Shown: piece by piece, positions 25,409-33,812 of the stretch | How the letters are laid out: each line of letters starts with the position of its first letter | Numbering within the stretch: the stretch's first letter is position 1 | NCBI GenBank assembly: GCA_002298165.1 | Contig: DBMI01000077.1 | Span: forward strand, 1-36,282 | DNA length: 36,282 nt | DNA from: Desulfarculales bacterium UBA702 | GTDB taxonomy: Bacteria; Desulfobacterota; Syntrophobacteria; Syntrophobacterales; Syntrophobacteraceae | Direction: 5' to 3' | The notes under the pieces: model-generated | Told to the model about the DNA's origin: nothing | Database searches by the model: none | The model's input: the letters and a program-made list of their open reading frames with translations, nothing else | Made by a program: the position numbers and the translations under genes

Positions 25409-25458
25409 AAAGAACGTCCCTGACCATGCTGCCGGGATTTTGGATGATTTTATCCAAT

Positions 25459-25486
25459 AATTTAACAGACAGCATTCCTAATTCAA
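25459..25486 (-). promoter_or_regulatory. Weak candidate promoter for the trpB2 leader transcript
   Basis: TTGAAT (25486-25481) and TAAATT (25464-25459) are 16 bp apart on the minus strand, each matching four of six consensus positions. An alternative -35, TTGACT (25504-25499), is closer to consensus but lacks a good -10 at 17-18 bp. Confidence 0.3.
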
Positions 25487-25581
25487 AGCAATAGGTTGAG
25501 TCAATAAAAAACGAGACGGAAGACAGAGGGTTTACGGCAGGTATAACTACGCCACCGGATTTGCCCCGGTTGCTCCGTAAG

Positions 25582-25614
25582 AAAAAAGGCGGGCACGAGA
25601 AAGCTGTGCCCACC
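25582..25614 (-). terminator. Intrinsic terminator of ftsH
   Basis: On the minus strand GGTGGGCAC (25614-25606) pairs with GTGCCCGCC (25596-25588), 9 bp including one G-U pair, followed by TTTTTT. It begins about 40 bp after the ftsH stop. Confidence 0.8.
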
Positions 25615-25652
25615 CATGTGCGAAAGGATCACGGATATTGCTCCGTTTGGCG

Positions 25653-27602
25653 CTATTTTTCCTCGGCCGAGGGGGGCTTTGGTTCAGCCGGCAAATCGGC
25701 GGCGGTCGCATCGTTCTTGGAGGGATCCGACGCGCCTTCAACTTCCTCGTTCATGCAGGTATGAGGCTGAGATTTGGCCGAGTGCTTCCTCGGAAGCGTT
25801 TCTAGCAACCCAGGTTCTATTCCGTCGATTATCTTGTCCACGTCCTTTAAATCGAGCGTTTCTCTTTCGAGAAGTCCCTGAGCGATCTGTTCGAGGATAA
25901 GGTGGTGTTTGGTCAAAAGTGCCAGTGACCTTTCATAGTTTTCCTCTACTATTCGCCGCACTTCCTCATCTATCTGGAGTGCCGTCGTTTCGCTGAAATC
26001 GCGCTGGTGACCCAACTCGCGTCCAAGGAAAGGCTGTTCGTCGCGCCTGCCAAGGCTTACCGGGCCCATTTTTTCGCTCATTCCCCATTCGCACACCATT
26101 CGACGCGCAATCTGGGTTGCCCGCTCGATATCGTTGGATGCTCCGGTGGTGTTCATGTTGAAGGTGACTTCTTCGGCAACGCGCCCTCCCATGAGGATAG
26201 CTATGCTGTCGATCAGAAATTCGCGTGAGTATGTATGGCGGTCATCCTGCGGCAACTGCTGAGTAAGGCCAAGCGCGCGCCCGCGCGGAATGATCGTGAC
26301 CTTGTGCAGCGGATCGGCATTCGGTAGAAGCCTGGCAACCAGGGCATGGCCGGCTTCGTGATAGGCAGTTATGCGCTTCTCCTCGTCGCTGAGGATCATG
26401 CTCTTGCGCTCGAGGCCCATCATGACTTTATCCTTGGCGTCCTCGAAATCCGCCATCGCAATAAGGTCTCTGTTCTTTCGGGCGGCAAGCAGGGCTGCTT
26501 CATTGACCAGGTTTTCCAGGTCGGCCCCGGAGAAACCGGGAGTTCCCTTTGCGAGCGTCTGCACGTCAACATCGGGAGCAAGCGGTTTTGCAACCAGGTG
26601 CACCTTGAGGATCCCCTCACGGCCCCGGATATCGGGAACAGGAACCACTACCTGCCTGTCGAACCTGCCGGGCCGCAGCAGGGCCGGATCGAGCACGTCG
26701 GGTCGGTTGGTCGCCGCTATCAGGATTACGCCTTCATTTGATTCAAAACCATCCATTTCGACCAGGAGCTGGTTCAAAGTCTGCTCGCGTTCGTCATGGC
26801 CGCCACCGAGACCGGCTCCACGGTGCCGGCCTACCGCGTCGATTTCATCGATAAAGATGATGCATGGTGCATTTTTCTTGCCCTGCATGAACAGGTCGCG
26901 CACACGGGAGGCGCCCACGCCAACAAACATTTCAACAAAATCCGAACCGGAGATGGAAAAGAATGGAACACCCGCCTCACCTGCAATCGCACGCGCCAGG
27001 AGGGTCTTGCCGGTGCCGGGTGCGCCGACGAGCAGGACTCCCTTGGGAATCCGCCCGCCAAGACGGGTAAATTTCTTGGGGTCTTTCAGGAATTCAACTA
27101 TTTCCTGAAGCTCTTCTTTTGCTTCATCCACCCCTGCGACGTCTGTGAAAAGGATCTTTTTCGAGCTTTCATTCAGCAGGCGCGCGCGGCTTTTCCCGAA
27201 ACTCATAGCTTTGCCGCCGCCCATCTGCATCTGGCGCATGAAAAATATCCACACCCCTATTAGCAGCAGCATCGGAAGCCAGCTAACCAGCACGCTCATG
27301 TACCAGGGCGATTCATCCTCGGGCTTTGCCTTTATGCTAACCCCATGTTCGCGCAGGATGCGGATCATGTCCGAGTCCCTGGGAACGAATGTCTTGAAGG
27401 ACTTGCCGTCGGTGAGGGTACCGAAAACGTGGTCTCCCTGAATGGTTACTTCCGAGACCTCCCCCTTCTGGACGGACGAAAGAAACTGGGTGTAAGTAGT
27501 CTCGAGGCTGGCGCGCTGGGGCTGGTGAAACATGTTGAAAAGCAGGATCACCATCAGGCTTATGACCAGCCAAAGAGCCAAATTCTTATAGAAAGGATTC
27601 AA
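25653..27602 (-). CDS. ftsH: ATP-dependent zinc metalloprotease FtsH
   Basis: A 649-residue membrane protease of normal length. Two N-terminal membrane helices flank a periplasmic domain. The AAA+ domain has Walker A GAPGTGKT, Walker B IIFIDEIDAVGRHRGAG, the pore loop FVEMFVGVGASRVRD, and the second region of homology NRPDVLDPALLRPGRFDRQ. The zinc site is HEAGH. It degrades membrane and regulatory proteins in an ATP-driven hexamer. The start is TTG at 27602: AGGAGG lies 9 nt before it, and it gives the family-standard opening MNPFYKNLALWLVISL. The frame runs to another TTG that is part of that ribosome-binding site and so cannot be the start. The C-terminal tail is acidic and low-complexity. 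Confidence 0.95.
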   Translation of the reverse strand: MNPFYKNLALWLVISLMVILLFNMFHQPQRASLETTYTQFLSSVQKGEVSEVTIQGDHVFGTLTDGKSFKTFVPRDSDMIRILREHGVSIKAKPEDESPWYMSVLVSWLPMLLLIGVWIFFMRQMQMGGGKAMSFGKSRARLLNESSKKILFTDVAGVDEAKEELQEIVEFLKDPKKFTRLGGRIPKGVLLVGAPGTGKTLLARAIAGEAGVPFFSISGSDFVEMFVGVGASRVRDLFMQGKKNAPCIIFIDEIDAVGRHRGAGLGGGHDEREQTLNQLLVEMDGFESNEGVILIAATNRPDVLDPALLRPGRFDRQVVVPVPDIRGREGILKVHLVAKPLAPDVDVQTLAKGTPGFSGADLENLVNEAALLAARKNRDLIAMADFEDAKDKVMMGLERKSMILSDEEKRITAYHEAGHALVARLLPNADPLHKVTIIPRGRALGLTQQLPQDDRHTYSREFLIDSIAILMGGRVAEEVTFNMNTTGASNDIERATQIARRMVCEWGMSEKMGPVSLGRRDEQPFLGRELGHQRDFSETTALQIDEEVRRIVEENYERSLALLTKHHLILEQIAQGLLERETLDLKDVDKIIDGIEPGLLETLPRKHSAKSQPHTCMNEEVEGASDPSKNDATAADLPAEPKPPSAEEK

Positions 27603-27745
27603 TGGGAGAGACCTCCTCAAGTACTCTTAATAATGTAGCGTCGGATGCACCTAATACAGCCGGAGGATAACGTAAAATTATCGCTCATATCCCCCGCTAT
27701 GTCCAGCAGCTCGATTCCGCGGACATAAAATAATCGCCGGTACTC

Positions 27746-28903
27746 TCAATTTCCGGTAAGCGCGCCTTCGCGCACATGCTGGGTCCTGAAAAGGAAAAGA
27801 AAGGCGGAGGCGCCCGCGACGCTAATAACCGCCGTGATCAGAAATCCTGCCCTGAACCCGTAATCACGCGTTATCACACCCATAATGAGGGCGCAAAGCA
27901 TTATGCCCACGTATATACAGGTATTATAACCCCCCATAGCAAGCCCCCTGGAATCGGCCGGAACCACTTCGGCTATAAGCGCACCGACGGCAGTGAAGGC
28001 AACCCCCATGCTTATCCCCATCAAAAAAGCGCTGGCTATGAACATTGGAAGCGCGGTGGAGATACCCAGGCCGGCAATCGAAAACGAGTAGCCGAAAAGC
28101 CCCGCCAGAACCAGATTTTTCCGGTCGGATACCCAGTCGCTGAGATATCCGAAAGGAATGCGGCAAAGGGCGTTTACAACGGCCTGGGTTGCAAAAATCA
28201 ACCCGATTTGCCCAACTTCGACCCCCTGGTCGCTCGCGTGCAGGGGTATGAATGTTATGAACATTCCAAGCCCGAAACAACTGCTCAGCGTTACCAACCA
28301 GCACGCCAGGAGCGACCGGTTCCGGAGCAGTTCACTGAAAATGGCTCCGCTGCCCCGGCCCGGCACCGCGGCCCTGGCGCTAGTGTGCGGTTGTGGAAGG
28401 AACATAAGGGCAGGCCAGAACATCAGCAATATTACAACCCCGGAGATTGCAAACACCCACTTGAATCCCAGAAGTTGTCCGCATAATCCGCCCATTGCCG
28501 GCCCCATGCTCATGCCGCCGTAAAGCGCCATAGTGTACCAGCCGTAAGAGCGGCCAAGGTGGGTTTTGGGCGTAAAATCGCTTACCATAGACATCATTGT
28601 GGGCGCAAATGCCGCAATCCCCGCCCCCGCCACAAGATAGACGCCCATCAGCTGCTTCGGACTGGTGCAATAGATCAAAACGAACGAAGTCAGGACGGAG
28701 ACGAGCAGTCCGGCCAGGATGAGCCTTTTTCTGCCGAGCCGGTCGGACATAAGCCCGAGAGGAACACAAAGCGCCCCTGCAACCATCATGAAAAGCGAGG
28801 TTATTATCCCTATCTCAAAGGTATCCGCCCCGAGCTGCCGGGCAAAAAGAGGCAGCACCGGAATACGCATGTAAGCCCCGAAATAGCACCCGAAGCTGAC
28901 CAT
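27746..28903 (-). CDS. Major facilitator superfamily transporter
   Basis: A 385-residue (from the ATG) or 407-residue (from an upstream ATC) MFS protein with 11-12 hydrophobic helices. The loop 2-3 motif reads GLMSDRLGRKRLILAG, and its repeat in the second half reads GYLSDWVSDRKNLVLAG. The annotated ATG at 28903 has no ribosome-binding site and cuts into the first helix. In the same frame AGGAG (28980-28976) stands 6 nt before ATC at 28969, and reading from there gives a hydrophilic N-terminus (NTSQAREPKALSYRALL) and a whole first helix. The true start is probably that ATC. It is likely a drug or metabolite exporter; the substrate is unknown. Confidence 0.85.
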   Translation of the reverse strand: MVSFGCYFGAYMRIPVLPLFARQLGADTFEIGIITSLFMMVAGALCVPLGLMSDRLGRKRLILAGLLVSVLTSFVLIYCTSPKQLMGVYLVAGAGIAAFAPTMMSMVSDFTPKTHLGRSYGWYTMALYGGMSMGPAMGGLCGQLLGFKWVFAISGVVILLMFWPALMFLPQPHTSARAAVPGRGSGAIFSELLRNRSLLACWLVTLSSCFGLGMFITFIPLHASDQGVEVGQIGLIFATQAVVNALCRIPFGYLSDWVSDRKNLVLAGLFGYSFSIAGLGISTALPMFIASAFLMGISMGVAFTAVGALIAEVVPADSRGLAMGGYNTCIYVGIMLCALIMGVITRDYGFRAGFLITAVISVAGASAFLFLFRTQHVREGALTGN

Positions 28904-28980
28904 GCAGCAAATCGAAAGAAGGGCGCGATAGGAAAGCGCCTTCGGCTCCCTGGCTTGGGACGTATTGATACGCGGCTCCT

Positions 28981-29332
28981 GACCTTTTAGCTGTAACGGA
29001 TTTCATGCCGGAGATGGAAAAGGAAGGCGGAAGCTACGATCCGCCCGCAGGAGATAGAATTCGAGATGGAGATCCAGATCGAGATTTCAGTTTTGAAAAG
29101 TTATTTTTCCCGGCGGGACACATTATAGCAGAAATCAGCCCCTTACCGCAAATTTACTTGATGGTGTTTTATTTACGGGTAAGAGCCACTTTCTCATGTG
29201 CAAGTTTGGGGAAACTATTGTTAACGTGGATTACCCAACTTATATCAGAGTGGCTGGAAACCCTGCCCCTACGTTATAGATTGCCATTGTGATGGTCTCC
29301 CGGCGCTGTTGTCCAAATCAAAAAACGTTTCA
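28981..29332. other. Intergenic region without a recognised gene
   Basis: About 350 bp between the MFS gene and the GAF regulator, both on the minus strand. The composition is AT-richer from 29100 on. No ORF with a start signal, no terminator with a T-run and no sigma-54 promoter was found. It probably holds the MFS promoter. Confidence 0.4.
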
Positions 29333-30859
29333 TCAGACGGATTGCTTTGCCCGGAATCTTCTCGGATCGATGCCGTATTTTTCCACCTTGTACTGGATGA
29401 TGCGCTTAGTTGTCCCGAGAAGTCGGGCAGCCTGGGACTGGTTGCCCCGAACGTCCTTGAGGGCGTCGGTAATCAGGTCGCGCTCGAATGCACTGGTAAG
29501 GGCTTCGAGCTTACCGCGGCTGACGTTTTGCATCCCCTGGGGCTTCATCTGGAGTGTCGGGGGCAGGTGCCACGAATCGATTGCATTATCCTGGCTTAGC
29601 AGTACGGATCGCTCGATGCAGTTTTCGAGTTCCCGTACATTTCCCGGCCAGTGATAGCTCATAAGCAGATCGATCGCGCTGGTCGTGATCCTCTTAATAT
29701 CCTTGCTGAACTCGCGCGCGTACTTCAGGACGAAATAGTCGGCAAGGAGCAATATGTCAGGTCCGCGCTCGCGAAGGGGCGGCAGGTAAATCGGAAAAAC
29801 GTTCAGCCGGTAGAAGAGGTCCTGGCGAAAGTTGCCCTGAGCTACCTCGTACTCGAGGTCCTTATTTGAAGCTGTAATTACCCGCACGTCCACCTTGACC
29901 GTCCGGGATGAGCCAAGGGGCTGGAACTCTCTTTCCTGGAGGACGCGCAAGAGCTTAGCCTGCGCTATGGGCGAGAGTTCTCCCACCTCATCGAGAAATA
30001 TGGTTCCGCCCTGTGCCTCTTCGAACCGGCCCCGCCGACGGGTTATCGCGCCGGTAAACGCTCCCCTTTCATGGCCGAAAAGTTCGCTTTCGAGAAGCGT
30101 GTCGGGCATTGCCGCGCAATTTACCTGGGTGAGCGGACCGCCCCTCCTTCGACTGTTTTCGTGTATCGCCTTCGCTGCCAGTTCCTTACCCGTCCCGGTC
30201 TCACCGGCGATAAGAACTGTCGTGTTAGTGTCCGCAACCTGGTCGATCAGCCGCAGAACTTCCTGGATGACTTTCGAGCGCCCTATGATATTGGTTGTCG
30301 GGCGCCTTGCCTCGGCAAGCATTCGCCTGAGCCTGCGGTTTTCCTCATCTACTGCCCGGAAATGGACCACCTTTCCGAGCAGTTCGGCAACTGCCGAAAG
30401 AATCTCGACCTCTTCCCCTATTTCCTCGACCTGGTGCGCGAGCTTGTCAGCCGAGAGCACGCCAACGCAACGTCCCTGGTAAAAAATAGGAACGCAAAGG
30501 AAGGATAGCTCCGCTCGATTGAGGGATTTTCGCGCTCCGGTGCGGTCAAGAAAGTGAGTCTCATTGCCAAGATTTGCGATAGCAAGCGGACGGCCTGTCT
30601 GGGCCACCTTGCCGGTTATTCCCTCTCCCGGCCGGTAACATATCTTACCCGTTTCCACGTCCACTCCGCGAGCCACATCGAGATAGGCCTCACCGGTCTG
30701 CAGATCGAGAATGGAGATCATGCCTCGCTCCATTCCCAGTCGGGAACTCAGAACATCGAGGGTCTCATTTAGCTGGTCTTTTAATTCGGAAGACTGGGAG
30801 ACGACTCTTGCAATTTCGTGTAGCGCGCGCAATTCGATGACGCTAAAGTTTTCTGGCAT
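29333..30859 (-). CDS. GAF-domain sigma-54 activator (NifA/NorR type)
   Basis: A 508-residue activator. Residues about 15-170 form a GAF sensor domain, followed by a short linker and a central AAA+ domain (IIGRSKVIQEVLRLI, Walker A GETGTGKE, GAFTGA, GTIFLDEVGELSP, WPGNVRELENCIERSV). A C-terminal Fis-type helix-turn-helix (NQSQAARLLGTTKRIIQYKVEKYGI) ends it. The architecture is that of NifA and NorR. It is divergent from the NO reductase gene, with 253 bp between the starts, and no nif gene is in view, so NO sensing is the likelier role. AGGA lies 10 nt before the ATG. Confidence 0.88.
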   Translation of the reverse strand: MPENFSVIELRALHEIARVVSQSSELKDQLNETLDVLSSRLGMERGMISILDLQTGEAYLDVARGVDVETGKICYRPGEGITGKVAQTGRPLAIANLGNETHFLDRTGARKSLNRAELSFLCVPIFYQGRCVGVLSADKLAHQVEEIGEEVEILSAVAELLGKVVHFRAVDEENRRLRRMLAEARRPTTNIIGRSKVIQEVLRLIDQVADTNTTVLIAGETGTGKELAAKAIHENSRRRGGPLTQVNCAAMPDTLLESELFGHERGAFTGAITRRRGRFEEAQGGTIFLDEVGELSPIAQAKLLRVLQEREFQPLGSSRTVKVDVRVITASNKDLEYEVAQGNFRQDLFYRLNVFPIYLPPLRERGPDILLLADYFVLKYAREFSKDIKRITTSAIDLLMSYHWPGNVRELENCIERSVLLSQDNAIDSWHLPPTLQMKPQGMQNVSRGKLEALTSAFERDLITDALKDVRGNQSQAARLLGTTKRIIQYKVEKYGIDPRRFRAKQSV

Positions 30860-30922
30860 TTGTAAGTTATCCTAAAGAATGAGATTTTTCAGTAAAGTGG
30901 TTTGGAAAGGTAGCTCAATTGT

Positions 30923-30973
30923 ACAAAATTGTCACCAATTTTATTCCAAACCGAAATAGAACAAAATTGTCAC
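30923..30973 (+). promoter_or_regulatory. Direct repeats ACAAAATTGTCAC in the regulator-norZ divergent region
   Basis: Two exact 13-bp copies, 30923-30935 and 30961-30973, start 38 bp apart. The first overlaps an inverted repeat AAAATTG-TCAC-CAATTTT (30925-30942), and TTGTACAA (30919-30926) adjoins it. These are good candidates for the upstream activator sites of the GAF regulator or for a repressor. No consensus sigma-54 promoter (TGGCAC-N5-TTGC) was found between here and the norZ start. Confidence 0.5.
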
Positions 30974-31112
30974 ACCACCTTTATTAGCATCTTAAAAACG
31001 CGCTGCACTTACCCGCTGGCATGGTTGAAAATCTACACAATCGTAATTAGAGCTTTTGAAAAGTAACTTCATCCTCACATTAGCTCCACCTTCCGGACAA
31101 AAAGGACCCGCC

Positions 31113-33407
31113 ATGGCAGAGATTCGTGAAGCCTCCGCAAGAGAGATATCGCCGGCGTGGCGATACGCGGTCGCTGTAACTATCGTGCTCGGAATGGCCG
31201 TACTGATCTTCATTTCGGCTTCGGCCTACAGGGATGCTCCCCCGATTCCGGACAGGGTCGTGGACACGACCGGAAGAACGCTTTTCACGAGCGCTGATAT
31301 ACTCGCGGGCCAGCAGGTTTTCTTGCGTTACGGACTGATGGCCAACGGGACAATCTGGGGACACGGCGCCTATCTCGGGCCGGATTTTTCAGCCCAGTAC
31401 CTGCATACGCTTGGTGAGCACACGGCGGATTTTATTTCGGAAAGGCAATTTCGGGTTTCCGCCTCCAAACTTACGGCCGAGGAGATCGGTGCGGTTGCCG
31501 CCGAGGTTTCGGCAATTCTAAAGAAGAATCGCTACGATCATGCGGCGAGGATCCTGGTTTTCACGCCATTTGAGGCGGACTCGTTCGAACGGCAGATAGC
31601 TATGTGGGGCAAGCACTTTTCCGACCCCGAACTGAGCGGCGGGCTTTCGCGCAAGTATATCGCCGATCCCGAGGATTTACGGCAGTTGACCGCGTTTTTC
31701 TCCTGGACCGCCTGGGCATCAATAGCCAGCCGCCCTGGAAAAACATACTCCTACACCAACAACTTCCCCTACGATGTTTCCGTTGGAAACCGCGCAACGC
31801 CGGACGCCCTTCTGTGGAGTATGTTGAGCATAATCACTCTTCTGGGGGCTCTCGCGCTGGTGTTGTTTGTTTTCGGGAAATTCGAGTACCTGGGCTGGAG
31901 GGCCGAGGAGATTCCGCACCAACCCTTGCTTGTTCCGGGCCAGGCTTCCCCCAGCCAACGCTCAACCATCAAGTTCTTTGTCATCGTGAGCCTGCTTTTC
32001 CTCGTCCAGGTTCTGGTCGGGGGCGGAACGGCTCACTACAGGGCTGAGCCGGGGAGTTTCTACGGATATGACCTGGCAAGCGTCTTCCCGAGCAACATAC
32101 TCAGGACCTGGCATCTCCAGCTTGCCATCTTCTGGGTTGCGACCGCCTACATCGCGGGAGGGCTTTTCATTGCGCCGCCTTTATCCGGAACCGAGCCCAG
32201 GTGGCAGAGGGCCGGGATAAATATTCTTTTTATCGCGCTGGTGATCGTGGTGGTTGGCAGCCTTGTGGGGGAACTCCTGGGAATCAGACAACTCCTTGGA
32301 AATCTCTGGTTCTGGTTCGGGGATCAGGGCTGGGAATTTCTAGAACTCGGGCGTGTCTGGCAGATTTTGTTGACAATAGGTTTTATCCTCTGGATGGTCC
32401 TGATTTACAGGGCGATCGGCAAGGGGACCCACAACAAGGAATACGGCGAACTGGCAACCTTGTTTGTCATTGCTGCCGTGACCATTCCGGTCTTCTACAT
32501 TCCGGCCTTTTTCTTTGACAGCGTATCGAATTATTCAGTTGTGGACATGTGGCGGTTTTGGATAATCCATCTCTGGGTCGAGGGTTTCTTCGAGATATTC
32601 GTGACTGCAATGGTCGCTGTGATTTTCTACCAGTTGGGCATGGTTTCAAGCCGCACGGCCATCAGGGTAATTTACCTGGATGCCATTCTTTTCCTTGGCG
32701 GCGGGATCATCGGCACGGCCCATCACTGGTACTGGACAGGTCAGTCAGTCGTCACAATGGCTTTCGCCGCAATTTATTCGGCAATGGAGGTTGTCCCGCT
32801 GACTCTTCTAACCCTGGAGGCCTGGTCCTTTATGCGGGTAACACGCGCCAGGTGCCCCGAGTGCGGAACGATTCCACACAAATGGGCCTTCTATTTTCTA
32901 ATGGCTGTCGGTTTCTGGAATTTCGTCGGGGCGGGGATTTTCGGTTTTTTGATTAACCTGCCCATTGTCAGCTATTACGAAGTCGGGACCATTCTGACGC
33001 CAAACCATGGGCACTCGGCATTCATGGGAACCTTCGGGATGCTTGCCATGGCCCTGCTGGTGCTTGCACTCAGGCACGTGCTGGACGAGGAGCAGTGGAA
33101 GAAGCCTGAAAAGTTCATAAAGGTTTCCTTCTGGGGCCTTAATATCGGACTGGCCCTGATGATTATTCTGAACCTTTTCCCCGGCGGGATCATGCAGCTT
33201 CGGGATGTGTTGGAAAATGGATACTGGCACGCACGCAATCTCTCCTATCTGAACCAGAGGTTCGTCAGGATGATCGAATGGTTTCGGCTGCCCGGCGATG
33301 CGGTATTTATCCTGTTTGGGGTCGTCCCGGCCGCCATTGCCTCGGTTATGACATATATACTCATGCTTAGAGGAAAAAAGGAAACGATTCAGTCCGGAAT
33401 GGAGTAA
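31113..33407 (+). CDS. norZ: Quinol-dependent nitric oxide reductase, NorZ type
   Basis: A 764-residue single-subunit NO reductase. An N-terminal helix and periplasmic domain (GQQVFLRYGLMANGTIWGHG, GPDFSAQYLH) precede a heme-copper-oxidase-like NorB core of 12 or so helices. Heme and iron ligands are visible in RTWHLQLAIFW, HLWVEGFFEIF, GTAHHWYWTG and NHGHSAFMGTFG. It reduces 2 NO to N2O with quinol electrons in the inner membrane. The ATG at 31113 is chosen for AGGA 6 nt upstream; the frame is open from 31056. A CPEC pair in the loop RARCPECGTIPHKW is unusual. The gene is divergent from a GAF sigma-54 regulator; in an anaerobe it serves NO detoxification. Confidence 0.93.
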   Translation: MAEIREASAREISPAWRYAVAVTIVLGMAVLIFISASAYRDAPPIPDRVVDTTGRTLFTSADILAGQQVFLRYGLMANGTIWGHGAYLGPDFSAQYLHTLGEHTADFISERQFRVSASKLTAEEIGAVAAEVSAILKKNRYDHAARILVFTPFEADSFERQIAMWGKHFSDPELSGGLSRKYIADPEDLRQLTAFFSWTAWASIASRPGKTYSYTNNFPYDVSVGNRATPDALLWSMLSIITLLGALALVLFVFGKFEYLGWRAEEIPHQPLLVPGQASPSQRSTIKFFVIVSLLFLVQVLVGGGTAHYRAEPGSFYGYDLASVFPSNILRTWHLQLAIFWVATAYIAGGLFIAPPLSGTEPRWQRAGINILFIALVIVVVGSLVGELLGIRQLLGNLWFWFGDQGWEFLELGRVWQILLTIGFILWMVLIYRAIGKGTHNKEYGELATLFVIAAVTIPVFYIPAFFFDSVSNYSVVDMWRFWIIHLWVEGFFEIFVTAMVAVIFYQLGMVSSRTAIRVIYLDAILFLGGGIIGTAHHWYWTGQSVVTMAFAAIYSAMEVVPLTLLTLEAWSFMRVTRARCPECGTIPHKWAFYFLMAVGFWNFVGAGIFGFLINLPIVSYYEVGTILTPNHGHSAFMGTFGMLAMALLVLALRHVLDEEQWKKPEKFIKVSFWGLNIGLALMIILNLFPGGIMQLRDVLENGYWHARNLSYLNQRFVRMIEWFRLPGDAVFILFGVVPAAIASVMTYILMLRGKKETIQSGME

Positions 33408-33647
33408 GCCGAAACGGTCCCGCTGCTTACAATTGGTTGGCTGATATGTAGGTTAATCGGCGGAATGTCGGTTGGAAAAACAGAGGGTTACGGCCGGGTA
33501 TGCGCCGTCCGTACCCTGACAGCAGCAGTGATCCGCACCACCTGTTGTGCCCCTATTCTTTGAAAGTCAAAAGTTCTTTATCCTGATTCCTCGTTACAGA
33601 TTTCTCAAAAAATCGAGAGATGATGCTCCATGAGGGCATCAATCACC

Positions 33648-33675
33648 TTGACATACCTTTAAGATAATATAATAT
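33648..33675 (+). promoter_or_regulatory. Promoter of the second Liv-type operon
   Basis: TTGACA (33648-33653) and TAATAT (33670-33675) are 16 bp apart; an overlapping TATAAT (33668-33673) would be 14 bp away. The leader to the ATG at 33813 is about 130 nt, without a T-run terminator. Upstream in 33408-33647 a hairpin with GGGT-ACGGC/GCCGT-ACCC arms (about 33485-33516) lies downstream of norZ and lacks a T-run; nothing else was recognised. Confidence 0.65.
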
Positions 33676-33812
33676 CCTGAATCTCGTCGTTCTTCTCTAA
33701 ATAACTCGTTTTTCTCCATAATCGGCCTTTTCTGAAAAAGTTTTTATCCCTTTGTTCTCTGGGGACGAGCTGCGGTTTTACTTTAAATTACCAGCCCTTC
33801 GGGAGGAGGATC

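Noticed and set aside
27698..27727. TATGTCC/GGACATA inverted repeat between ftsH and the MFS gene
   Set aside because: Seven-bp arms with a 16-nt loop and no T-run; too weak to call a terminator or operator.
27776..28486. Plus-strand ORF of 236 codons
   Set aside because: Antisense to the MFS transporter; the hydrophobic helices are clearly on the minus strand.
30980..31040. TGGCA near 31018 as a sigma-54 -24 element for norZ
   Set aside because: No GC at the required -12 distance; the match is not better than chance.
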